From the NCBI GenBank assembly GCA_020072585.1, contig JAIQGL010000014.1, positions 62,001-126,000 on the forward strand: a stretch of 64,000 nucleotides of DNA. Direction: 5' to 3'. Position 1 is the stretch's first letter. Every line of letters starts with the position of its first letter. The notes below the pieces were generated by a model. That model did not search any database. It had not been told where the DNA came from and was given only the letters and a program-made list of their open reading frames with translations. The DNA comes from Terriglobia bacterium. GTDB taxonomy: Bacteria > Acidobacteriota > Terriglobia > Terriglobales > Acidobacteriaceae. Positions 1 through 10,162 of the stretch are shown piece after piece. Both the position numbers and the translations under genes were made by a program.

Positions 1-78
1 GTGGCGATAGACGATGGAACATTCAAGATGCCGGCTGCACCGGCCGCGCCCGCCGCAACCAAACCGGCGCCCAAATAA
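1..78 (+). CDS. C-terminal tail of an unidentified protein (5' end outside window)
   Basis: Frame 1 is open from base 1 to a TAA at 76-78 and encodes about 25 residues ending in an Ala/Pro-rich tail (PAAPAAPAATKPAPK). The next gene starts 50 bases later on the same strand with its own ribosome binding site. Ala/Pro/Lys tails of this kind are common at the ends of exported acidobacterial enzymes, but nothing here identifies the protein. It could be a spurious open stretch; the position just upstream of a same-strand gene argues for a real gene end. Confidence 0.5.
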   Translation: MAIDDGTFKMPAAPAAPAATKPAPK

Positions 79-127
79 AAAGAGCGCAAGACGGCCCACA
101 ATCAGCTGAATATTTGAGAGGAATTTC

Positions 128-3100
128 ATGATGACGACTTCCCGCCTGCCCTTACGCTACTCGATCTCTGTTTTTGCCCTGCTGTTAAGTTTTTGCGCAC
201 TGCCCTCGGCAGTTGCTCAATCCCCGGTGAAATACGATTCCGGCACCATCTCTGGCCTGACGGCAAGAAATATTGGGTCCGCCACCATGAGCGGACGGAT
301 TGCGGCCATTGATGCAGTGGATGAAAACGGCAAGATTACCGTGTTTGCCGGATCTGCCAGCGGAGGCGTATGGAAGTCGATTAATGGCGGCACAACGTTC
401 AAGCCGGTGTTTGACCGCGAGGCGGTGCAATCGATTGGCGCGGTAACGATCGATACTGCGAACCACAAGATTGTCTGGGTGGGAACGGGCGAATCCTGGA
501 CCAGAAACAGCGTTTCCATCGGCAATGGAATTTACAAATCGACCGATGGCGGCGAGAACTGGAAGAACATGGGTCTGAAGGATTCAGAGCGCATTGCCCG
601 CATTCTGGTGGATCCGGCAGATAGCAACACGGTCTATGCATGCGCCACCGGCCACTTGTGGAATGACAATGACGAACGTGGTGTCTACAAAACCACCGAC
701 GGCGGCACAACGTGGAAGAAAGTACTGGCCGGCGCCAACGGCGCGACTGGATGCGCCATGCTGGCAACAAACCCGCAGGAGCCGAAAACAATCTACGCCT
801 CCATGTGGGACTTCCGCCGCCAAGGCTGGACGTTCCGCTCAGGCGGGCCCGGCAGCGGACTGTTTAAATCGACAGACGGAGGCGACCACTGGACGGAGAT
901 CAATTCCAGCAATAGCCAGGGCCTGCCGGAAAAGCCATACGGAAGAATTGCGCTGGCGGTGGCGCCTTCAAAGGCGAACGTGATTTACGCCATGATTGAA
1001 TCCAAGCAGAGTGCGCTGTACCGTTCTGACGATGCGGGCAAGAACTGGAAAAAGCTGGATGCCAGCCAGTACATGGTGTGGCGGCCTTTTTATTTTGCCA
1101 ACCTGATTGTGGACCCCAAGAACGAAAACAAGGTCTTCAAGGTCGATCTGTCACTGCTGGTCAGCCTGGATGGTGGACGCAGCTTTAGCTCCACAGCCAA
1201 CGCCCACGGCGACTATCACACGGTATGGATTGATCCCAGCAATACCAACCAGCTTTATACCGGAGACGACGGCGGCTTCTGGACCAGCGTGGACGGAGGC
1301 ACCCGCTGGGCCCGCGCATGGAACCTGCCCACGGCGCAGTTCTATCACGTAAGCGTGGACAACGCGACCCCGTATCACGTTTACGGCGGCCTGCAGGACA
1401 ACAGCACCTGGGTGGGCGATTCATCGTATCCCGGAGGCATCACGAATTCGCGATGGGAAAATGTATTCGGCGGTGACGGGTTCTGGGCATTTGAAGACCC
1501 GGCAGACCCGGATTATATCTACGCAGAAGCGCAAGGTGGGGAGATTGGCAGAATCAACCGCCACACGCTGAGCGGCAGAGGCATTAAGCCGCAGCCGCAA
1601 TACAACGAGAAGAAGCTCCACTTCAACTGGAACACGCCGATCCATATGAGCCCGAATGAAAAAGGCACCATCTATATGGGCGCGCAGTTCCTCTTCCGCT
1701 CAAGAGATCATGGCCAATCCTGGGAACGTATCTCTCCGGACCTTTCCACCAATGATCCCGAAAAACAAAAACAGGAAGAGTCAGGCGGCATCACCGTGGA
1801 CAACTCCGCGGCGGAGATGCACACCTCGATCTACTCCATCAGCGAATCGCCGAAAAACGGCCAGCTGATCTGGGCCGGGACAGACGACGGCAATCTGCAG
1901 ATCACGCGCGATGGCGGCAAACACTGGACCAACGTAGTAGATAAAGTCCCGAACCTGGGCAAGAACTCATGGGTTTCCACGGTAACGGCGAGCCGGTTCA
2001 ATGAAGGCACGGCCTACGTCACCTTTGATCGCCATACATTCGGCGATATGAAGCCATACGTATACAAGACAACCGATTTCGGCAGCACATGGACTCCTCT
2101 GGTCAGCGATGCAAGCGGCATCACCGGTTATGCACATGTCATCACCGAAGACACGGTTGATCCTAACCTGCTCTTCCTGGGCACAGAGTTTGGTCTGTGG
2201 ATCTCCATTGACGGTGGCAAGCAATGGGCGCAGTACAAAGGCAGCGGATTTCCCGCAGTGGCAGTACGCGACATTGTGGTGCAGGCACGCGAGTCTGACC
2301 TGGTGCTGGCAACGCATGGGCGCGGCATCTGGATTATTGATGACATCTCTTCCCTGCGCGCGCTTACTCCTGACCTGATGGCCAAGGACGCGGTTCTGCT
2401 GGATTCCACCAGCATTCAGTACCTTAACGCCAACGGGGGATGGGCGGAAGGTGATGCCACGTTCTCCGGCCCCAGCCGCACGACCGATGCCTTTATCACG
2501 TACTACCAGAAAGGCCGTCACATTTTTGGTGATATGAAGATTGAGATTCTCGATCCTTCCGGCAAAGTGGTGGATACGATCGCAGGCAGCAAGCACCGCG
2601 GCGTCAATCGGGCAACGTGGTCCATGCGCCTGAAGCCGCCCACAGTGCCGCCCGCGGCCAGCGCGGCGTTTGGCGCTGCCACGGGGCCACGCGTCCTGCC
2701 AGGAACTTATACGGTAAAGATGACCAAGGGCGATAACGTTTACACGGCAAAGCTCAAACTGGTGCTTGATCCACGCGCCTCTTACAACGAGCAGGACCGC
2801 CGCCAGCAATTTGACCTGGCCATGAAACTTTACGGAATGATGGAACGCATGAGCTTTGCCGTGGACTCCATGGTGAGCCTGCGTGACACTGCAACAGCAC
2901 GCACAGCCAAATTGCCCGCCAATGATGCTCTGCGCAACAACCTGCAGCAGTTCTCACAACAAGTGGACGCGTTGCGCTCAAAGATTGTGGCCACCAAGGA
3001 AGGCGGCGCAATTACAGGTGAAGAACGCATCCGTGAGTATCTGACCAATGTCTATGGCGACGTAAATAACTATGACGGCAAGCCCACGAACTCCCAGGTA

Positions 3101-3313
3101 GAGCGCACGGACGCTCTGGGCCGGGAACTGGAAGATGTAATTAAGGAGTTCGACCAGCTCAAAGAAAAACAGCTGCCAGGCATCAATTCCAGCCTGCAAA
3201 AAAAGAAACTGGAAACAATCCAGCCTCTCACACAGCAGCAATGGGAAAAGATGCACGAAGGCGGCAGCGGCGGCGAACAGCACGGTTCAATCAGCCGATG
3301 GGAGCGTGATTAA
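128..3313 (+). CDS. Secreted VPS10/BNR-repeat (sortilin-like) beta-propeller protein
   Basis: A 1061-residue exported protein with an N-terminal signal peptide (hydrophobic stretch, then an AVAQ-type cleavage region near residue 31). Residues about 35-750 carry at least ten Asp-box/BNR motifs of the form S/T-x-D-G-G-x-x-W (KSTDGGENW, KTTDGGTTW, KSTDGGDHW, TSVDGGTRW, ITRDGGKHW), the signature of sialidase/VPS10-type propellers. The C-terminal 300 residues contain a beta-rich segment, then a helical, charged region. Such proteins are very common in Acidobacteriota, usually annotated as glycosyl hydrolase or sortilin-like; their substrate is unknown and I see no sialidase active site. The start is ATG 128 (or the adjacent ATG 131) behind a GAGAGGA Shine-Dalgarno. 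It is convergent with enolase. Confidence 0.85.
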   Translation: MMTTSRLPLRYSISVFALLLSFCALPSAVAQSPVKYDSGTISGLTARNIGSATMSGRIAAIDAVDENGKITVFAGSASGGVWKSINGGTTFKPVFDREAVQSIGAVTIDTANHKIVWVGTGESWTRNSVSIGNGIYKSTDGGENWKNMGLKDSERIARILVDPADSNTVYACATGHLWNDNDERGVYKTTDGGTTWKKVLAGANGATGCAMLATNPQEPKTIYASMWDFRRQGWTFRSGGPGSGLFKSTDGGDHWTEINSSNSQGLPEKPYGRIALAVAPSKANVIYAMIESKQSALYRSDDAGKNWKKLDASQYMVWRPFYFANLIVDPKNENKVFKVDLSLLVSLDGGRSFSSTANAHGDYHTVWIDPSNTNQLYTGDDGGFWTSVDGGTRWARAWNLPTAQFYHVSVDNATPYHVYGGLQDNSTWVGDSSYPGGITNSRWENVFGGDGFWAFEDPADPDYIYAEAQGGEIGRINRHTLSGRGIKPQPQYNEKKLHFNWNTPIHMSPNEKGTIYMGAQFLFRSRDHGQSWERISPDLSTNDPEKQKQEESGGITVDNSAAEMHTSIYSISESPKNGQLIWAGTDDGNLQITRDGGKHWTNVVDKVPNLGKNSWVSTVTASRFNEGTAYVTFDRHTFGDMKPYVYKTTDFGSTWTPLVSDASGITGYAHVITEDTVDPNLLFLGTEFGLWISIDGGKQWAQYKGSGFPAVAVRDIVVQARESDLVLATHGRGIWIIDDISSLRALTPDLMAKDAVLLDSTSIQYLNANGGWAEGDATFSGPSRTTDAFITYYQKGRHIFGDMKIEILDPSGKVVDTIAGSKHRGVNRATWSMRLKPPTVPPAASAAFGAATGPRVLPGTYTVKMTKGDNVYTAKLKLVLDPRASYNEQDRRQQFDLAMKLYGMMERMSFAVDSMVSLRDTATARTAKLPANDALRNNLQQFSQQVDALRSKIVATKEGGAITGEERIREYLTNVYGDVNNYDGKPTNSQVERTDALGRELEDVIKEFDQLKEKQLPGINSSLQKKKLETIQPLTQQQWEKMHEGGSGGEQHGSISRWERD

Positions 3314-3325
3314 TTCTCTATCAGT

Positions 3326-4741
<1,416 letters not shown>

Positions 4742-4814
4742 TCAGGCTCGGCGCTTCCAGCGCTTGCCCACTTCTGTTATGGTGAAACTTTACTCCGAGG
4801 AGAGAGCAACGACA

Positions 4815-5114
4815 ATGTCCATACCCCAGCAGCCCAATATCCGCCTGGTCAACGCGGCCGATTACCGTGATAGCTACGCCAATTCCATCCAGATCCGCGT
4901 GAGTGTTTGGGACTTTCTGCTGGTGTTCGGACGCCTGAACCCGCTGAACGCGCAGGATGTGGAAGTGCAGAATTTTCAGGGGATCTATCTCAGCCCACAA
5001 CAAGCCAAAGCGCTGCTGACGATTCTGGAGCAAAATGTGCGCCAGTACGAAGGCACCTTCGGGGAAATCAAGCTCGATCCCTCCATTACCGCGCAACAAG
5101 GGCAGATCAACTAG
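4815..5114 (+). CDS. DUF3467 family small protein
   Basis: A 99-residue cytoplasmic protein. The pattern YANSIQIRVSVWDF ... QGIYLSPQQAKALL ... YEGTFGEI matches the DUF3467 family, which has no established biochemical role. The ORF track start (4632) runs back into the enolase promoter region. The start chosen here is ATG 4815 (MSIPQQPNIRL), preceded by a GAGGAG-like element, and gives the usual family length. It is divergent from enolase and is followed by the GT39 gene 51 bases downstream on the same strand. Confidence 0.8.
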   Translation: MSIPQQPNIRLVNAADYRDSYANSIQIRVSVWDFLLVFGRLNPLNAQDVEVQNFQGIYLSPQQAKALLTILEQNVRQYEGTFGEIKLDPSITAQQGQIN

Positions 5115-5165
5115 TACGCTGTTGACAAGTGGGCTCCGGCATCCTTTCTGTGAGAAACAGAACAA

Positions 5166-6764
5166 TTGACCACCTCGCACACTAACCGGCTCCCGCAACT
5201 ATCGTTCGTGCACGTCTTTCCACTGATCTTTGTTGCGATCTTTCTGCTGCATGCGCCGCTGCTGCGCCTGCCCTTTTTCTGGGATGAAGCCGGCTTTTAC
5301 GTTCCCGCCGCCTACGATCTGGCGCACTCTCACACGCTCATCGCAAAGACGACGATCGATACCGGTCATCCACCCCTTTCCGCGGCGTATCTGGCCCTGT
5401 GGTTCACGCTCAGCGGATGGAAGCCTGCGGTGGCACGCATCGCTATGCTTTTACTTGCGGCGCTGGCGCTGACCAACGTCTTCCTGCTGGCCAGACGGCT
5501 GGCTGGAACCGGCGTTGCCGTGGCAACAACCATTGCCACCGCGCTCTATCCGGTCTTTTTTGTGCAGAGTTCCCTGACGCACGCGGACCTTATGGCTGCG
5601 GCGTTCACGTTCTGGGGAATCAGACTCTACATTGAAGATCATGCCTGGCCCAGCCAGCTTGCGTTTTGCCTTGCTGTTTTGAGCAAGGAAACGGCTGTCA
5701 TCACGCCGCTGGCATTTGCGCTTTGGGAGCTCTTACAGATGCGCGCTCTTGGCCGCAGCCAGCTCCGGCGCGCCGTGATCGCGCTGGTTCCAGTTGTACC
5801 GTTGCTGTGCTGGCTTGCCTACCACTATCACGCCACTGGAAGGTTTTTTGGCAATGCCGACTTCTACCAGTACAACGTGACCCATGCACTCAGCCCGCTT
5901 CGCTTTGTGCTGGCGCTGGCGCAGCGGATCTGGCATCTTTTCGGTGCCATGAACATGCTGGCGCTGACCGCGGCCACCGTGATGGCCATGTTCTTTCCGC
6001 CGGTCAAAGATCCATCCGGAGAGCGCCCGCGTATTGCTGTTCCCGTGCAACTCCAGTTTGGGCTCATCATGCTGGCGCACCTGGTGGCATTTTCACTCCT
6101 GGGCGGCGCGCTGCTCACACGCTACTTGCTGCCGGCTTATCCGCTGGTGATTCTGATTGGCATGTCAACCTTGCACCGGCGCATTGCGCGCTGGGAATGG
6201 CCGGCTGCGGTGATGATTATCGTCTTTGTGCTGGCGCTCTTCTTTGATCCACCATACCGGACCGCGCCTGAGGACAACCTGACGTACAAGGATTTCATTG
6301 AGTTGCACTATCAGGCGGCGAAGTTTCTGGAGCAGCACGAACAGAATTCCACAATCCTCACGGCCTGGCCGGCAACGGACGAACTTTCCCGACCCTATTT
6401 AGGGTACGTGGCGCAATCATTTCCCCTGGTTCAGGTACAGGACTTCACGGTGGAAGAGATGGTCAAGGCGCGACAGATGCGCTCAAAATATCAGGTGGCC
6501 TATCTGTTCTCGACCAAAAATGAATTGTCTCCATGGATTCGCTCCGAGCGGTGGGAAAAACTCAATCAGCGCTTCTTTGGCTCTCACCGTGATGTGTCTC
6601 CTGATTTGGCGGCGGAGTTCCTTCACGGCAAGATCGTTTTTCTGGCCAGAAGCCGGGCGGAATGGGTGGCGATCCTGGAACTGGATCAACCCTCCTCCGT
6701 GGCTTCTGCCGGAGAGATGCATAGACCGCCAAAAGACGCCCACTCAATTTTGCCGCAAAAATAA
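5166..6764 (+). CDS. GT39-type membrane glycosyltransferase (ArnT/PMT-like)
   Basis: A 532-residue polytopic membrane protein with about ten hydrophobic segments. The first periplasmic loop contains FFWDEAGFYVPA, where the DE pair corresponds to the catalytic acidic residue of the GT39/GT-C family, followed by TGHPPLSAAYL, a standard family feature. These enzymes move a sugar from a polyprenyl-phosphate donor to lipid or protein acceptors on the outer face of the inner membrane. The acceptor here is unknown. The C-terminal 180 residues are soluble and periplasmic. The listed start is a TTG with only a weak ribosome binding site; a GTG at 5208 is an alternative and would still precede the first membrane helix. 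Confidence 0.8.
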   Translation: MTTSHTNRLPQLSFVHVFPLIFVAIFLLHAPLLRLPFFWDEAGFYVPAAYDLAHSHTLIAKTTIDTGHPPLSAAYLALWFTLSGWKPAVARIAMLLLAALALTNVFLLARRLAGTGVAVATTIATALYPVFFVQSSLTHADLMAAAFTFWGIRLYIEDHAWPSQLAFCLAVLSKETAVITPLAFALWELLQMRALGRSQLRRAVIALVPVVPLLCWLAYHYHATGRFFGNADFYQYNVTHALSPLRFVLALAQRIWHLFGAMNMLALTAATVMAMFFPPVKDPSGERPRIAVPVQLQFGLIMLAHLVAFSLLGGALLTRYLLPAYPLVILIGMSTLHRRIARWEWPAAVMIIVFVLALFFDPPYRTAPEDNLTYKDFIELHYQAAKFLEQHEQNSTILTAWPATDELSRPYLGYVAQSFPLVQVQDFTVEEMVKARQMRSKYQVAYLFSTKNELSPWIRSERWEKLNQRFFGSHRDVSPDLAAEFLHGKIVFLARSRAEWVAILELDQPSSVASAGEMHRPPKDAHSILPQK

Positions 6765-6813
6765 GCTTGGTATGTGCAGCCTCCCGGAAGACAGGCTGCG
6801 CACAAGCTGCCTT

Positions 6814-6918
6814 CTACGAGAGAATCCTTGCAACAACAGAATGAATGCTGGTGTTGTACCAAAAATAACCGAACACCAACGCCGTCGACTCTACCACCCG
6901 GAACCACTGCTTTTTCAT
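6814..6918 (-). CDS. Possible 34-residue hydrophobic small protein
   Basis: Too short for the ORF track. An ATG at 6918 on the minus strand opens a 34-codon frame (MKKQWFRVVESTALVFGYFW...) ending at TAG 6814-6816. It is preceded by a purine-rich GGGAGAGG element about 7-10 bases upstream and lies 20 bases downstream of the CWH-protein stop on the same strand, as if in a two-gene unit. The sequence has two basic residues, then a hydrophobic stretch long enough for one membrane helix. No family is recognised. Chance occurrence cannot be excluded; conservation in relatives would decide. Confidence 0.3.
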   Translation of the reverse strand: MKKQWFRVVESTALVFGYFWYNTSIHSVVARILS

Positions 6919-6938
6919 GGCCCTAACCTCTCCCTGAT

Positions 6939-7169
6939 TTAGCCGTTTGCCTCAACTTCCACACGCGCATGGGTAAATGGCTTCTGCTCATTGGGGGAGA
7001 GAACACGCATTTTCTTCCAGTCGTAAGCGAATTCGGTGCCACAATCGAGGCATACTACATACGTTCCCGTCTGCATGGCAGCCTCACAGCGTCGCTGTCC
7101 TGATTTGCTGGTCTGGGGGAAACTGATTCGTTTATGCCAGCATCCGAACAAAGCGTCTAAAATCTTCAC
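6939..7169 (-). CDS. Small CWH/CxxCG putative zinc-binding protein
   Basis: The core carries CWHKRISFP near the N-terminus and TYVVCLDCGTEFAYDW in the middle. The Cys/His pattern (CWH plus CLDC) suggests a single bound metal, probably Zn. I recognise this as a recurrent small protein of Acidobacteriota of unknown function, usually 70-80 residues. The ORF track start (GTG 7238) gives 99 residues and has no clear ribosome binding site. GTG 7169 (MKILDALFGCWHK) sits 5 bases after a strong GGAGGAG and gives 76 residues, so I prefer it. Family assignment is from memory of the pattern, not from a search. Confidence 0.7.
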   Translation of the reverse strand: MKILDALFGCWHKRISFPQTSKSGQRRCEAAMQTGTYVVCLDCGTEFAYDWKKMRVLSPNEQKPFTHARVEVEANG

Positions 7170-7650
7170 GATCTCCTCCCGCTGTTGCTTTCGATTTTTG
7201 AGGAGGGCTCTAATCCCCTCACAAGCAACCTTCGGCACATCTTGGGCTCGTACCCCAGGTAACGGGCCGCAGGGCCTGTACCATCGTTATGTAAATAGTG
7301 GTAATTGACCTGACTTCGTTTCACCTCTATTTCCACAAACATATGACACAAAATGTCAGGGCTTTTATTTAACGCTCTCTCTTGCAATACGTTGAACGCA
7401 GGAATTCTGGATTTGTTGCATTAAGAATCGTTGGCTGGCTGGATAAACCCAATTAAACCTCTGTGGAATCAGAGGCTTAGACCATCTTCTGATTTTCCCT
7501 GCCAGCAGCCCGGTTGAGAAAATCCCCTGCTCCTGCTTTAGCAAAACGCAAAATTAGAATGCACCAATAAAAAAGAAGATGCCGCATTGCCTGATCATTT
7601 ATTGTATGGTGCTCGATTCACCCAGCTTGTCCCTTGGAAGGTTGTGCACG
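7170..7650. other. Intergenic region between divergent genes
   Basis: About 480 bases with lower GC than the flanking genes and no convincing ORF. It should hold the promoters of the minus-strand CWH gene and the plus-strand FMN reductase. A small perfect hairpin (CCTCTG-TGGAAT-CAGAGG) lies at 7458-7475. I could not fix a convincing -35/-10 pair for either gene. Confidence 0.5.
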
Positions 7651-8226
7651 ATGTACTTCATCCCCGTAATCCTTGGCAGTATCAGGCGCAACCGAGAGAG
7701 CGCTAAAGTGGCTCAATTTGCTTTTGACTGGCTAAGGCAGCTGGATCGGGTCCGGACCGAGTTGTTGGATTTAAAGGAGCTGGACCTGCCCATGATGGAA
7801 GAGCGACTCAGGTTCCGCAAGGATGGGCCTGCCAGTGTCGTGGAGTTCAGCGCCAAGATCAATCAAGCGGATTCAATCGTCATTGTTTCTCCGGAATACA
7901 GTGGCGGCTATCCGGGTGTTCTGAAGAATGCATTGGACTACTTAAAATCTGAGTACCAGCGTAAACCCTTCGGCATCATTACTGTATCCGCAGTTGAAAC
8001 CGGCGGCATTCTCTGCCTGAACGGATTGCGTCAGGTCGTTTTACATCTGGGCGGCGTTCCAATTCCAGCCAGCCTTATGGTGGCGCGCGTGCAGGAGTCA
8101 TTTGACACAGAAGGCAATCCCACTGATCCGAAATTTACACTCAATGCCAGGAAGTTTTTTGATGAGCTTATGTGGTTTACTGAAGCTCTGTCCGCCAGAC
8201 GAAGCGCAAAAACCACGGCAACGTAG
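7651..8226 (+). CDS. NAD(P)H-dependent FMN reductase family protein
   Basis: A 191-residue flavodoxin-fold protein. The start ILGSIRRNRESAKVA is the phosphate-binding loop of the NADPH-dependent FMN reductase family (GSxRxxR/S), and SPEYSGGYPGVLKNALDYL is the flavin-contacting loop. Members reduce FMN, quinones, chromate or azo dyes; the physiological substrate cannot be told. The ORF track start at 7579 adds 24 residues; ATG 7651 is preferred because it begins directly at the fold and has GGAAGG about 10 bases upstream. It stands alone between intergenic regions, so it is probably monocistronic. Confidence 0.85.
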   Translation: MYFIPVILGSIRRNRESAKVAQFAFDWLRQLDRVRTELLDLKELDLPMMEERLRFRKDGPASVVEFSAKINQADSIVIVSPEYSGGYPGVLKNALDYLKSEYQRKPFGIITVSAVETGGILCLNGLRQVVLHLGGVPIPASLMVARVQESFDTEGNPTDPKFTLNARKFFDELMWFTEALSARRSAKTTAT

Positions 8227-8550
8227 GTCGCTCGCTGGAAAATGATTCCTGCAATCAGGATGCAATTCCATTCACACCTTTTTGTTCTTGTAGAAATTTC
8301 GCACCAAAACCGGGGCGATTCGAAAAATCCCAAAATGAGATTCTTGCCCCACTACGGGAATTCTTGTTGTTCAAATCCTTTCATTAGCGAAATTTTTCTT
8401 TCTAAGATTTGAAATTTGTTGACAGTCCATGACAGAGCGACTAGCCTCCCTCAAAAGATCATGCGCGCGTTAAGGCATTTGACCTTGTTGGCGCGTGAGA
8501 TTTGGCTGCTACAATCTTTTTTCTAGGTTCCCGTGAGGTGAAAGAGCAGG
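8227..8550. other. Intergenic region upstream of the aroE fusion gene
   Basis: About 320 AT-richer bases with no supported ORF. The 3' part contains the candidate promoter listed separately. I saw no strong intrinsic terminator for the FMN reductase gene. Confidence 0.5.
8488..8515 (+). promoter_or_regulatory. Candidate sigma70-type promoter for the AroD-like/AroE gene
   Basis: TTGGCG and TACAAT are separated by 16 bases, with the -10 box ending 35 bases before the ATG at 8551. The -10 matches the consensus at 5 of 6 positions and the -35 at 4 of 6. An upstream TTGACA at about 8419 is another -35 candidate without a good partner. Prediction by eye only. Confidence 0.35.
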
Positions 8551-10095
8551 ATGGCTAATGTTGCGCTCGTTGCAACCCTCACAGCGCCCTTGTCTTCCGG
8601 TGTACGTGAAATTACAGCGCTCCCCGCTTCAGTTGCATGGCTGCAATGGCGGGCGGACATGGCCGGTCATGTTTCGGCTTTGCGGTTGCGTACTTATTTC
8701 CCCGGAAAGCTCCTATACACCCTCCAAAGCACACGCCACGGCGGCGTGTTTGCGGGACCAGCCACAGAAAGGCACAGTCACATTCTTGCGGCTGCGCCGC
8801 ACTATGATTTGGTGGAACTGGAAGCAGAAACCGATCTCACACATGAACTGCTGAGCGCGATTCCTCCATACCAGCGCATGATTTCCTGGAGTGGCACGGC
8901 GTGCGATGCCGCTCAACTCCATCGCCAGTTCAATGAAATCAGCGCAATACCGGCGCATTCCTATTGCCTGACCGTGACCAGCGACAAAACCAGTGACGGA
9001 TTGCAGACCCTCCTTTTCCTGAAAGCCCTGGACCGCAATGACGTTACAGCCTACTGCAAAGGACCATTCGGCCTCTGGAGCCGTTTGCTGGCGCCTTTTT
9101 TTGGCGCGCCTTTTCTTTTTGGCCATGCTGGACCCCAGACCTCCACTTCTGGCGATCCGGCAGTCAACAAGCTGATTTCTGACTATGGCTTCCCTTCTCT
9201 GTACCCCGTGAGCGAGCTTTATGGCATGGTAGGAAACAGGATCTTCCAGTCGCCATCGCCACGGCTGCACAATGCAGGATACCGCGCTCTCGACTATCCC
9301 GCGCTGTTTCTCCCTTTCCATGTGGAGAGCTTTGAAGAATTCTGGAAAGAAATGATTGCCTCCCCGCAGCTTGAGTCGCTGGGAGTTCCAATTCAAGGGT
9401 TAACGATTGTTTCTCCGCACAAGGAAGTCGCACTGCACGCAGCCGGGCTGCGCAGCCCCATGGTCAGCCGGGCCGGAGCCTCCAACATCTTCGTCCGCAA
9501 AAATGGCGTGTGGGAGGCCCATACCACTGATCCTGAGAGCGTGGCATCGCTTCATAACAGTCACCCAGACGGACAGAATGGCAAAACGACACTGCGGAAG
9601 GCCGCAGTGATCGGCTGCGGGGGCGCTGGCCGGGCCGTGGCTGCCGCGCTGCAACAATCAGGCGTAGACGTCACATTGGTCAATCGCGGCAAGGAGCGCG
9701 GAGACCGCGCCACTCAACTCCTGGGATTGCCGTTCATCTTGTTGTCAGAATTTGAGGCCCACGGCTTTACTCTGCTGGTGAATGCCACGCCTATTGGCCG
9801 TGAAGACGATTCTCTTCCCTTTGCCATTGACTCGCTCAGCCATGACACAGTGGTGGTTGATCTGGCCTACGGAGCACGCCCCACTCCGCTTGTCTCCGGA
9901 ATACATACGCGAGGCGGCACCGTGATTGATGGTTATGACGTAGTCCTGACCCAGGTACGCAAACAATTTGAAATGATGGTGGGATTGGAGATGCCCCGCA
10001 GCGTCGGGCGTGACGCGGTAATGTCAACCAGTCCTCCAATCGGCGCCCTTCACCCAGTGGAAGTTGAGCAGGAGGCTTTTGAATGCAGCCCCTGA
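8551..10095 (+). CDS. aroE: Degenerate type I dehydroquinase domain fused to shikimate dehydrogenase
   Basis: A 514-residue two-domain protein. Residues about 1-215 resemble type I 3-dehydroquinate dehydratase (WRADM, ISWSGTA, GLWSRLLAPFFGAPF), but by eye the motif positions expected to hold the catalytic His (HDF motif) and the Schiff-base Lys are not His/Lys, and the ExR glutamate is Gln. Residues about 225-500 are shikimate dehydrogenase: YGMVGNRIFQSPSPRLHN, SPHKEVALHA with the catalytic Lys, HTTDPESV with the catalytic Asp, and the NADP loop GCGGAGRAVAAAL followed by VNRG. The second half should reduce 3-dehydroshikimate to shikimate in chorismate synthesis. The first half is probably structural or regulatory, with another dehydroquinase (type II AroQ) expected elsewhere. 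It is followed by an acyl-CoA dehydrogenase gene 67 bases downstream. Confidence 0.85.
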   Translation: MANVALVATLTAPLSSGVREITALPASVAWLQWRADMAGHVSALRLRTYFPGKLLYTLQSTRHGGVFAGPATERHSHILAAAPHYDLVELEAETDLTHELLSAIPPYQRMISWSGTACDAAQLHRQFNEISAIPAHSYCLTVTSDKTSDGLQTLLFLKALDRNDVTAYCKGPFGLWSRLLAPFFGAPFLFGHAGPQTSTSGDPAVNKLISDYGFPSLYPVSELYGMVGNRIFQSPSPRLHNAGYRALDYPALFLPFHVESFEEFWKEMIASPQLESLGVPIQGLTIVSPHKEVALHAAGLRSPMVSRAGASNIFVRKNGVWEAHTTDPESVASLHNSHPDGQNGKTTLRKAAVIGCGGAGRAVAAALQQSGVDVTLVNRGKERGDRATQLLGLPFILLSEFEAHGFTLLVNATPIGREDDSLPFAIDSLSHDTVVVDLAYGARPTPLVSGIHTRGGTVIDGYDVVLTQVRKQFEMMVGLEMPRSVGRDAVMSTSPPIGALHPVEVEQEAFECSP

Positions 10096-10162
10096 GGTTC
10101 AGGCTGTGTTGAGCGTGAAATCTTCGCGTCCAAATGAATTGTGAATACCGGAGTTGTTGCCC

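Noticed and set aside
1967-2809. 280-residue minus-strand ORF opposite the VPS10-like gene
   Set aside because: Shadow frame with no ribosome binding site or domain.
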